Source: Enhygromyxa salina (lineage in GTDB: Bacteria > Myxococcota_A > Polyangia > Nannocystales > Nannocystaceae). From it: 64,000 nt of DNA. The first letter of the stretch is position 1. Every line of letters begins with the position of its first letter. The DNA is taken from positions 105,041-169,040 of the forward strand of contig NZ_PVNK01000005.1 in the NCBI RefSeq assembly GCF_002994615.1, given 5' to 3'. Position numbers and translations under genes: made by a program. Shown here one piece after another: positions 55,408 to 64,000 of this stretch. Below the pieces are notes generated by a model that saw nothing but the letters and a program-made list of their open reading frames with translations, was not told the DNA's origin and ran no database searches.

Positions 55408-57651
55408 CTACCGGAGGTCGACGAGCTCGGTGGTCCCGCGCCGCGCGTCGAGCACAGCCAGGGTCCGCTCCGCGAGCCCGGTCCAGCGCCGCGCGGCGTC
55501 AGCCCGACGGATCGCCCGCTCGATCGCGCGAGGATCGCCGACGATCACACACAGCCGCCGCGCCCGAGTGATCGCCGTGTACAGCAGGTTGCGGCGCAGC
55601 ATCACGTGGTGCTCGGTCAGCATCGGGATCAGCACGGCCGGGAATTCGCTGCCCTGGCTCTTGTGGATCGAGATCGCGTAGGCCAGGCGCAGGGCCCCGA
55701 GCTCGCGGCGCTCGTAGGTTGCGAAGTGGCCCTCGTAGCTGACCGTCAGCGTGCCCGCGTTGGCGACGATGCGCTCGACCACGCCGATGTCGCCGTTGAA
55801 CACGTTGCGCTCGTAGTCGTTGCGGATCTGCATGACCCGATCCCCGAGCCGAAAGACCCGCCCGCCCGCGCCGCTCGGGCCCGGGGCCTCGAGGCCCTCG
55901 CAGTCCCCGGTGTAGGCCTGCTGAAGCGCGAGGTTGAACGCCTCGGTCCCGGCCCGGCCCTTGTGCATCGGGCACAGCACCTGGATCTCGCCGACGCGAT
56001 CGAAGCCGTAGGCGGCGGGGATCCGCTCGGCCGCCATCTCGACGATCTTCGCGTGGGTCCGCTCGGCGTCGGCGGCCCGGAGCACGTAGAACTCACCAGC
56101 CTTGCCGCGGCTGGACTCGTCGGGCTCGAGGACCTCGCCGTGGAGCACTCGGTGAGCGTTGGCGATGATCGTCGAGCCCTCCTCCTGGCGGAAGATCTGA
56201 TCGAGGCGCACGACGGGGATCGGCGAGTCTCCAGTCGCGGCCCGGATCAGATCTCGGAGCACGTTGCCGGGCCCGACCGAGGGCAGCTGATCGGCGTCGC
56301 CGACCAGGAGCAGGCGGTTTTGTGGGCTCAAGGCGGTGACCAGGGCCTCGGCGAGCTCGAGGTCGAGCATCGAGCTCTCGTCGACCACGACGAGGCCGTC
56401 GGGCAAGGGGTTGTTGGCGCAGTAGACGAACTCCCCGGTGTCGGGCCGAACCTCGAGCAGGCGGTGGACGGTGCTCGCCGACTCGCCAGTCGTCTGCTCG
56501 AGGCGCTTGGCCGCGCGACCAGTGGGCGCGGCCAACAACAGCGCCGACCCGGCCCGCTTCGCTACCTCGATCACGTTGGCGACCACGGTGCTCTTGCCCG
56601 TGCCCGGGCCGCCGGTCAGGATCACGACGCCGCAGCCGGCGATCGCCTCGACCGCGCGGCGCTGGCCGTCGGACAGGTGCTCGGGCAAGTCGCCGACCTC
56701 CCACTCCTCGCGCGTGACCAGGGCCAGCTCGAGCAGGCTCTCGACCAGGTTGTCCTCGGCCTCGTCGAAGCGGCGCAGGAAGTAGATCTCGTCGGGTTCG
56801 CTGCCCGGCGGGCGCAGCCGCGGAACCAGCGCCCCCTCATCGACCAGGCGATCGATCCCGAGCTCGAGCAGCGCGGCCGGGAGGCGCAGGATGCGGCGCG
56901 CGTCCTCGAGCAGAACCCCCGGCGGCAGCGCGCAGTGGCCGTCGCTCTGGGCCTTCTCCAGGGTGTAGAGCAGGCCCGCGTCGACGCGCTCGTGGCCCTC
57001 GAGATCGATGCCCAGCGCCCGGGCGATCTTGTCGGCGGTCAAAAAGCCGATGCCGTGGACCTCGCGGGCGAGCTTGTAGGGGTGGTGCTCGAGCATGGCC
57101 ATGGCCTGCTCGCCGTAGCGCTTGTGCAGGGCCTCGCCGAGCCGCGGCGAGACCTCGAGCTCGAGCAGGCGGTTCTCGAGCTCGGCCATCGGGCCCTGGC
57201 GCTGCTCGTGGTGCTCGGTGATGTTGGCGAGGGTCTTGGCGCCGAGGCCGGCGACCTCGAGCAAGCGCTTGGGCTGACGCTCGAGCACCTCGAGCGTGTC
57301 GGTGCCAAAGCGCTTGACGATGCGCTCGGCCATCACGTCCTTGATGCCAGGGTAGGTCTTGAGCCGGGCGACGATCTGCGTGGCGGTCGTCGGGCGGCGC
57401 AGCTTGAGGGCCTCGAACGCAAACTGGCGCCCGTGCGTCGGGTGGACGACCCAGCGACCGTGGGCGCTGAAGTCGGCGCCCTCCTCGATCCCCGCGCAGC
57501 GACCGACCACGGACACGAGGCCAGGCTCACCGGGAATCTTGGCCCGCAACACCGTCCATCGTGTCTCCGGCGCGTGGAACACCGTGCGCTCGACGACGCC
57601 CTCGAGCAGCTCTAGATCGCCGGCGGCCGGCTTGGCCTCGCGCTCGGGCAT
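55408..57651 (-). CDS. recD2: RecD2-type ATP-dependent DNA helicase
   Basis: 747 residues. The N-terminal region has an OB-like domain and helix-hairpin-helix motifs (IKDVMAERIVKRFG, LLEVAGLGAKTLANI). The helicase core has Walker A GGPGTGKS (347-354), VVVDESSMLDLELAEAL (Walker B), LLVGDADQLPSVGPGNVL, DQIFRQEE, and the C-terminal AISIHKSQGSEFPAVLIP and LYTAITRARRLCVIVG. It unwinds DNA 5'-3' and acts outside RecBCD in repair. The ATG at 57651 is preferred over a longer frame. It lies 23 bp upstream of the yebC-like gene. Confidence 0.95.
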   Translation of the reverse strand: MPEREAKPAAGDLELLEGVVERTVFHAPETRWTVLRAKIPGEPGLVSVVGRCAGIEEGADFSAHGRWVVHPTHGRQFAFEALKLRRPTTATQIVARLKTYPGIKDVMAERIVKRFGTDTLEVLERQPKRLLEVAGLGAKTLANITEHHEQRQGPMAELENRLLELEVSPRLGEALHKRYGEQAMAMLEHHPYKLAREVHGIGFLTADKIARALGIDLEGHERVDAGLLYTLEKAQSDGHCALPPGVLLEDARRILRLPAALLELGIDRLVDEGALVPRLRPPGSEPDEIYFLRRFDEAEDNLVESLLELALVTREEWEVGDLPEHLSDGQRRAVEAIAGCGVVILTGGPGTGKSTVVANVIEVAKRAGSALLLAAPTGRAAKRLEQTTGESASTVHRLLEVRPDTGEFVYCANNPLPDGLVVVDESSMLDLELAEALVTALSPQNRLLLVGDADQLPSVGPGNVLRDLIRAATGDSPIPVVRLDQIFRQEEGSTIIANAHRVLHGEVLEPDESSRGKAGEFYVLRAADAERTHAKIVEMAAERIPAAYGFDRVGEIQVLCPMHKGRAGTEAFNLALQQAYTGDCEGLEAPGPSGAGGRVFRLGDRVMQIRNDYERNVFNGDIGVVERIVANAGTLTVSYEGHFATYERRELGALRLAYAISIHKSQGSEFPAVLIPMLTEHHVMLRRNLLYTAITRARRLCVIVGDPRAIERAIRRADAARRWTGLAERTLAVLDARRGTTELVDLR

Positions 57652-57798
57652 GGGCCTAGCATCATCGATGCTCCGGCTGGCAGCAAACGATGACACTGGG
57701 GGCCACAGGTTGATCGCGCGCGGGCCCCCCGGCATCTTCTACCTGCCCCCAGGGGCGAAAGCGCACCTCGCGCATTTTTCAATCTCGGGCCATACTTG

Positions 57799-57812
57799 CC
57801 TTGCGTGCAAGG
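57799..57812. promoter_or_regulatory. 14-bp palindrome overlapping the translation start region of the response regulator
   Basis: CCTTGC-GT-GCAAGG is a perfect inverted repeat ending 10 bp before the ATG at 57823 and next to GGTGAG, the likely ribosome-binding site. It could be an operator or an RNA hairpin that limits translation. Confidence 0.35.
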
Positions 57813-57822
57813 GTGAGATGCG

Positions 57823-58251
57823 ATGATGAGCCTGCAAAACAATCAAGTTGAATCGGCTCCCGAGGACCGAGACATGACACCCAAGCGTGGATCCGTGCTC
57901 ATCGTCGACGACAGCCCGATCGTCCTCGAGATCGTGCGCGAGATCCTCGAGGAGCGCGGCTTCGAGGTCGAGACCACCGACGCACCGCTCGAGTGCACCG
58001 AGCTGGTCGAGAAGATCAGACCTGACGTGCTCGTGCTCGACATCGGGATGCCCGAGCTCGATGGTCCCTCGCTCCTGTCGATCATTCGCCGCAATCACAT
58101 CCACGACTGCCCCGTGTTGCTGTACAGCGACTGCTCGAGGCCAGAGCTGATCCAGACGATCCGGGCCTCGGGCGCCGACGGTGGCGCGGTCAAGAACCCC
58201 GGCTGCACCGAGCTCCTGTCCGTGCTCGAGAGCCTGCTCCCGGCCTTTTAG
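57823..58251 (+). CDS. Single-domain response regulator (receiver only)
   Basis: 142 residues. VLIVDDSPIVLEIVREIL gives the acidic pair, VLVLDIGMPELDG the phospho-acceptor Asp (near 73), LLYSDCS the conserved Ser/Thr position, and GAVKNPGCTELL the Lys. There is no output domain, so it acts by protein contacts, as CheY- or Spo0F-like proteins do. A second Met and a Met at codon 18 are alternative starts. It converges on the lipoprotein gene at 58255 with a 3-bp gap. Confidence 0.92.
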   Translation: MMSLQNNQVESAPEDRDMTPKRGSVLIVDDSPIVLEIVREILEERGFEVETTDAPLECTELVEKIRPDVLVLDIGMPELDGPSLLSIIRRNHIHDCPVLLYSDCSRPELIQTIRASGADGGAVKNPGCTELLSVLESLLPAF

Positions 58252-58254
58252 CTC

Positions 58255-59958
58255 TCACCGCGCGCCAGGGGTCGAGCGGCCCTGGGGCTGCGCGCGCCAG
58301 CGGCTCGGGAGATCGCAGCCATCGCGGCCCGAGACGACGCTGCGGCCTCCGTGGGAGGCGGCGCTGGTGTCGATCCAGTTGCCGTAGCTGGCGAGCGCGG
58401 CCGGGCCCTGCTCGGTCATGGCCCACAGCGTCAGGGGCTCGCCAGCGTTCTTGAGCCCGCTCTCGCCGAGGCTGGCGTCGACGCGCACGATCCTCGTCCC
58501 GGGCGCAGGCGCGGGGTCTTCGGGGTTGCTCGGGCTCCAGCCGCTCGCGACCACGATCGCGAGCTCGTCCGGCGCGAGGGTCAGGCTCGGCAGCGGATCG
58601 CCGGACGGCTCGTCGCCCGCGAGCCAGGCCTCGCGGAGCTCGGCGAGCGCGACGTCGGCGAGGTAGAGGCCGTCGAGCGCGGCGCCCTCGGGGCCGGCGA
58701 GGAGCTCGACGAACTCGGCGTCGGGCTCCGGGCCGCTGGGGTTGGCGAGGAGCTCGGTGATCCGGATCCGCGGCAGCGCGGGGTCGAAGCTCGGCCCGGC
58801 GGGGAGCTCGTCCTGCGTCGCCGAAAAATTGTTGGCGAGATCGCGCAGCTCGAGCGCCCACGCGATCGGCTCGTCGGGCGCGAGCGCGAGGTCGAGCTCG
58901 AGGCCGATCCAGCCGGAGTGATCGATCGCCGCGCGAGCCTGGGCTTCGCCGACGACGAGCGTGGCCTCGACCGGCTCGCCCGCGTCGATCCACAGCGCGA
59001 GGCAGCGGCCGCGGAGTTTGGCGACGAGCTCGGCCGCGGGCGGTGTCAGGTCCGAGCCCGCGCCAGCCTCGAACCATGTCTCGCGTGAGGCCGAAGCCAG
59101 CCGCGCTCGACGACCCGCGCGATCGACCAGGCTCCCGCTCGCGGGCCGATAGCGAACATCGGGCTCGAGCGCCCGGGCGGGCCGCCAACGCAGGCAAGTG
59201 CCGGGGACCCACCCGGGGCAATCGACGGGATCGACCAGCTCGATCGCTGCGCCGCCGTCTCGCGCCTCGAGCTCGAGGGTCGCGCCGGGCTGGGGCACCG
59301 GGACTGGCGGCCACAGCTCGGTCTCGACGTGGGCCAGGTTGGTCGCAACGCCGAGCTGGCCCGGACCCGGGACGACCAGGCCCGGCTCCGGACCCGCGCT
59401 GCCCCGACCGGCGGTCACGAAGTCCCGCTGCCACACGAGCGCACGATCGTGCTCGTCGACCAAGGGCGCCCCCGCCCGATCGCGCACCGCCGGACCGATC
59501 GAGAGCGTGTGACGACGGTGAGCCGCGAGCGGCCGACGCGCGCGCACGACGAGGCGCGTATCGCCCTCGCTGAGCTCGTAGTCGAGCGCGACCGCGTGGG
59601 GCTCGCTGGCGTCGAATTCCCCCCGCTCGATCGCCCCGAGCTCACTCGACGACAGCGACTGGACCTGGCAGCGCCCGCGCTCGCAGCTGCCCTCGTCACA
59701 CACGGGCGTCGGCGTGCAGCGCTGCTCGAGCAGCTCCCAGGCGACGAGCACGACGCTGCCCGGGTGAACCGTGGCCGGATCGATCGCCTCGCTGAACTCG
59801 ACGATCAGCTCGGGCGCGACGGAGACCTCGACGCTGCGCGGGCCCGCGAGAGAGCTGTGGACGATCCGCGGCCCGTCGAGGTCGACCTCCACAGGCGGCA
59901 GACACCCACCGAGGGACACGAGAACGACGAGGGCGATCCGAACACGCAGGGAGTGCAC
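58255..59958 (-). CDS. Lipoprotein with Ig-like and lamin-tail (LTD) domains
   Basis: 567 residues. Signal peptide and lipobox (LVSLGGC, Cys19) precede a Big_5/SbsA-like Ig segment (GPRIVHSSLAGP, VSVAPELIVEFSEAIDPATVHPGSVV). A Cys-containing insert (CTPTPVCDEGSCERGRC) lies near 82-97. The C-terminal 160 residues carry a lamin-tail domain (IRITELLANPSGPEPDAEFVEL, ALDGLYLADVAL, LTLAPDELAIVVAS, GESGLKNAGEPLTLW). It is probably surface-attached. Similar proteins are common in predatory or social delta-group bacteria; the function is unknown. Confidence 0.88.
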   Translation of the reverse strand: MHSLRVRIALVVLVSLGGCLPPVEVDLDGPRIVHSSLAGPRSVEVSVAPELIVEFSEAIDPATVHPGSVVLVAWELLEQRCTPTPVCDEGSCERGRCQVQSLSSSELGAIERGEFDASEPHAVALDYELSEGDTRLVVRARRPLAAHRRHTLSIGPAVRDRAGAPLVDEHDRALVWQRDFVTAGRGSAGPEPGLVVPGPGQLGVATNLAHVETELWPPVPVPQPGATLELEARDGGAAIELVDPVDCPGWVPGTCLRWRPARALEPDVRYRPASGSLVDRAGRRARLASASRETWFEAGAGSDLTPPAAELVAKLRGRCLALWIDAGEPVEATLVVGEAQARAAIDHSGWIGLELDLALAPDEPIAWALELRDLANNFSATQDELPAGPSFDPALPRIRITELLANPSGPEPDAEFVELLAGPEGAALDGLYLADVALAELREAWLAGDEPSGDPLPSLTLAPDELAIVVASGWSPSNPEDPAPAPGTRIVRVDASLGESGLKNAGEPLTLWAMTEQGPAALASYGNWIDTSAASHGGRSVVSGRDGCDLPSRWRAQPQGRSTPGAR

Positions 59959-60291
59959 GCCCTGTCATCGGCCCGCGCGTGGACGAGTTGCAGGCGGATC
60001 CCATTTTTTTTCCGCTCCTGCCCGTGTCGATCGGCGCTCGCGTGTGCCCGATCCTGCCTCGCCGGTCTGGCTCTCGACTGTGTCTCGAACATGACGCTCT
60101 CGTGTCGGCCCGGTGACAAGCCGCGATCGGCCCCGCATCACTCACACCAGGCCAACGACAGGGAGCGCCGCGATCTCCGATGCCCCGGCTCCATGTCTGG
60201 AGGCCGCTTGTGCAACATTCGCGCAACAAGCGTGACATTGCCGGCGCTGCGGCGTGACATTCAGGCCTTCTGCAGTCAAACCGACACCACA

Positions 60292-60309
60292 CTGTTACGA
60301 AGATGTCAT
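60292..60309 (+). promoter_or_regulatory. Candidate PHO box upstream of the porin gene
   Basis: CTGTTAC-GAAG-ATGTCAT is 7-4-7 spaced and matches the consensus CTGTCAT-N4-CTGTCAT at 11 of 14 positions, with the repeats 11 bp apart. It ends 40 bp before the GTG of the porin. Two copies of GCGTGACATT start at 60230 and 60252, a 22-bp spacing. The 391-bp gap (59959-60349) otherwise shows no gene. Binding by a PhoB-type regulator is inferred. Confidence 0.6.
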
Positions 60310-60349
60310 CAATGCTGAGTAGCGTCCGCCGTGTCTGGAGCCGGACCCG

Positions 60350-61783
60350 GTGAGCCTCCCAATCCTGCCCTTGGTGTCCCTGCTGCTCGTTGGTCCCCCT
60401 TCGACCCAGCTTGGAGCCGAGCCTGGCCCCTCCGACGCAAACGCGCCGGGGCAAGACGCGCCCTCGAGCGAGGTCGCGCCAGCCGACGCTCCCCCCGCCG
60501 AGGCGCCGCCGGAGCGCGATCCGCAGGACGACGCGGCCCCCGATCGGGAGACCGAGCAGGACGCAGAGGTCTCGCCCCTCGTGCCCCGCTCGCAGATCGA
60601 GTTTCTCAGCGGGCACCCGGTCGATCTCGAGCGCGTGCAATTCCGTCCTGGCAAGGGCCTGACGATCGCGAGCAAGAGCGGCAAGTTCTCGCTCACGACC
60701 GGCCTGCGCGTCCAGCTGCTCTACACGATGGCCAACGACCACGCGGCGGACACCGAGCCCCCGGTCAGCCACTCCCTCCAGGTCCGCCGCGCGCGGCTGG
60801 TCTTCGCCGGGCACATGTTCGGCGAGCACAACCGCTTCAAGGCCGAGCTGTCGTTCTCGCCCAAGGACACAGGGCTCGAGGACGGCGCGGCCCGCTACAC
60901 GATCCTCCGCGACTTCTACCTCGAGTTCGACCACCTCCGAGATCTGACCCTCCGGGTCGGTCAGTACAAGCTGCCCTACAGCCAGCAGCGCGTGATCTCG
61001 TCCGGCAAGCTGCAGCTCGTCGATCGCTCGATCGTCGGCTCGGAGTTCGACTTCGATCGCGACATCGGCCTCGATCTGAGGTCCGAGGACTTCCTCGGCC
61101 TCGACCGGCTCCGCTACTACCTCGGCGCTTACCTCGGCGGCGGTCGCGACAACTTTGCGGCCGAGCCGATCACCCGAGGCGGCGGGCTCGTCTACATCGC
61201 GCGCGTCGAGGTCATGCCCTTCGGGAGCTTCAAGGACTACCGCGAGGGAGACTTCGTCAGGATCAAGCAGCCGCGGCTGTCACTCGGGGCGGCCTACTCG
61301 TTCATGGACGACGCCATCTTCATGCGCGGGACCAAGGGCAGCGTCCCGACCGACGGCGGCACGACGAACTACCACAACGCCACGGCGAGCATGGTCTTGC
61401 ACATCGTCGGGCTGTCGATCTCCAGTGAATTTTTCTGGCGACGCGGCGTCCGTCGCCCCGGCGACGCCGAGATCGAGGACGAGCTGGGCGACCTGGTCCC
61501 CGCGCCGATCGAGGCGCCGCGCGACGGCCTCGGCTGGTACGTCCAAAGCGGCTTCATGATCCCCCACGCGCCGGTCGAGCTCGCCGCCCGCTACAGCGAA
61601 GTCCGGGCGATCGGCGATGACACCCAGACCTCGATGAGCGATCGCCACGCGCTCGGCGGCGGCCCGAGCTGGTACATCGGAGGCCACGCGTTCAAGCTCC
61701 AGGCCGACTACTTTCGAATCTGGACCGACGACATCGGCCAGGGCATCGACCAGCTCCGCGTCCAGGCCCAGATCTCGTTCTGA
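60350..61783 (+). CDS. Phosphate-selective porin O/P (OprO/OprP)-like outer-membrane protein
   Basis: 477 residues starting at GTG. A signal peptide (LPILPLVSLLLVGPPSTQLGA) and a Pro/Ala/Asp/Glu-rich N-terminal linker precede the barrel. KFSLTTGLRVQLLYT, LQVRRARLVFAGHMFGEHNRFKAELSF, FYLEFDHLRDLTLRVGQYKLPYSQQR and DIGLDLRSED match the OprO/P family; alternating strands end in Phe (VQAQISF), as outer-membrane proteins do. Uptake of phosphate or other anions is likely. Context supports this: PHO box upstream and PhoR-like kinase downstream on the opposite strand. Confidence 0.9.
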   Translation: MSLPILPLVSLLLVGPPSTQLGAEPGPSDANAPGQDAPSSEVAPADAPPAEAPPERDPQDDAAPDRETEQDAEVSPLVPRSQIEFLSGHPVDLERVQFRPGKGLTIASKSGKFSLTTGLRVQLLYTMANDHAADTEPPVSHSLQVRRARLVFAGHMFGEHNRFKAELSFSPKDTGLEDGAARYTILRDFYLEFDHLRDLTLRVGQYKLPYSQQRVISSGKLQLVDRSIVGSEFDFDRDIGLDLRSEDFLGLDRLRYYLGAYLGGGRDNFAAEPITRGGGLVYIARVEVMPFGSFKDYREGDFVRIKQPRLSLGAAYSFMDDAIFMRGTKGSVPTDGGTTNYHNATASMVLHIVGLSISSEFFWRRGVRRPGDAEIEDELGDLVPAPIEAPRDGLGWYVQSGFMIPHAPVELAARYSEVRAIGDDTQTSMSDRHALGGGPSWYIGGHAFKLQADYFRIWTDDIGQGIDQLRVQAQISF

Positions 61784-61866
61784 CGGCGCCTGCCCTCAGT
61801 CGAGGCCCCCCTGCTCGCGCGTGGTCCTGCTCGCGGCTCGCGGCTCAGGCACGGCCGCGCTGAGCC

Positions 61867-63678
<1,812 letters not shown>

Positions 63679-64000
63679 GTTGTCTCCCGCTTTGTCGCTC
63701 GCGTCGAGCGCTCACGCTCGCCCGCTCGGGCCCACGAGCTCGACCTGGGCGCCGAGCTCGCCGAGCTCGCCGAGCTCCTCGCGCGGACCCGTGGAGTGAA
63801 CTCCAGCGAGTCGAGCGACGCTGCCCCTCTTCAACGCTCAGGATCCTGAGCGACGGCCGCGATCACGCGCTAGCAGCCCGGTCACGACGGAAAAAATCCG
63901 AGGCCGCGACAGGGCGTCAATGACGCCTTTACGCCCCCAGAGCGGCTCCGTAGCCCAATTTGGACTGTGTGACGTTCGTGCAAACACTCGACCACGAGGT
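63679..64000. other. Right-end region without a clear gene
   Basis: 322 bp upstream of the sensor kinase. It holds a 15-bp palindrome GGCGTCA-A-TGACGCC (63913-63927), a copy of CTAGCAGCCCGG (63870-63881) that equals the arm of the 166-bp repeat at 21574, and an A-rich stretch (63889-63896). I see no convincing open frame; a gene may start beyond the edge. Confidence 0.5.

Noticed and set aside
55606..57615. A plus-strand open frame of about 670 codons opposite recD2
   Set aside because: It is the complement of a well-conserved helicase gene and shows no motifs.
60209..60231. Imperfect inverted repeat around CTTGTGC...GCAACAAG upstream of the porin
   Set aside because: Only short arms match and the loop differs; the PHO box nearby explains the regulation better.

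Overview
The window is very GC-rich DNA with strong C/G preference at third codon positions, dense genes and many short intergenic gaps. It carries several Hanks-type Ser/Thr kinases with membrane anchors and TPR tails, many lipoproteins with (Gly-Asp)n or Ser/Gly/Glu-rich linkers after the lipobox, a eukaryote-like sterol reductase, and an AgmX/PglI-type protein. Together these point to a myxobacterium, most likely of the Nannocystaceae (Nannocystis, Plesiocystis or Enhygromyxa type). That assignment is an inference from gene content.

Layout. Positions 1-5046 hold housekeeping and accessory genes: a truncated lipoprotein, a DUF4336 protein, an SDR oxidoreductase, a LuxR-type response regulator, and a methylthioadenosine phosphorylase/PfkB kinase pair. 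Position 5371 starts an unassigned 801-residue protein. Positions 7721-21577 form the most interesting block, two divergent and tightly coupled operons that meet at a 69-bp intergenic region (12830-12898). The left arm encodes a hotdog dehydratase-like protein, an alpha/beta hydrolase, a Rieske oxygenase with its domains in reversed order, an asparagine-synthetase-like amidotransferase and a 7-TM protein. The right arm encodes a degenerate ketosynthase (chain-length-factor-like), a ketoreductase, an intact ketosynthase, an acyl carrier protein, a metallo-beta-lactamase-fold protein, a Tat-exported small protein, a ureohydrolase with an extra N-terminal domain, an acyltransferase with an extra C-terminal domain, and a di-iron ferritin-like enzyme. 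This looks like a type II fatty-acid/polyketide pathway with unusual tailoring, and I do not recognise it as a described system. A 166-bp inverted-repeat structure closes the right arm.

Positions 21847-32473 are one long minus-strand stretch. It has two kinase + TPR/TM modules of the same design, separated by a 7-dehydrocholesterol-reductase-like enzyme and CAP and CBM9-like lipoproteins. Positions 32533-45525 mix a Lys-rich protein, a HEAT/TIGR02996-like protein, a ceramidase-like lipoprotein, a CsgA-like SDR, a PKMT-like methyltransferase, a beta-propeller lipoprotein, a large TPR kinase, a cytochrome P450 and an AgmX/PglI C-terminal protein. Positions 45914-52363 are plus-strand genes: an M16 peptidase, a Cys-rich lipoprotein, a short Mur ligase and a GDSL hydrolase. 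A broken kinase (52380-53380) follows. Positions 53405-57651 form a DNA-repair cluster (ruvA, ruvC, yebC-like, recD2). The right end holds a receiver-only regulator, a lamin-tail lipoprotein, a phosphate-type porin with a good PHO box, and a PhoR-like sensor kinase, which together suggest a phosphate-starvation locus.

I saw no rRNA, CRISPR array, insertion sequence or convincing tRNA. Starts were chosen by overlap with the upstream stop, ribosome-binding sites and family alignment from memory. No database search was possible.
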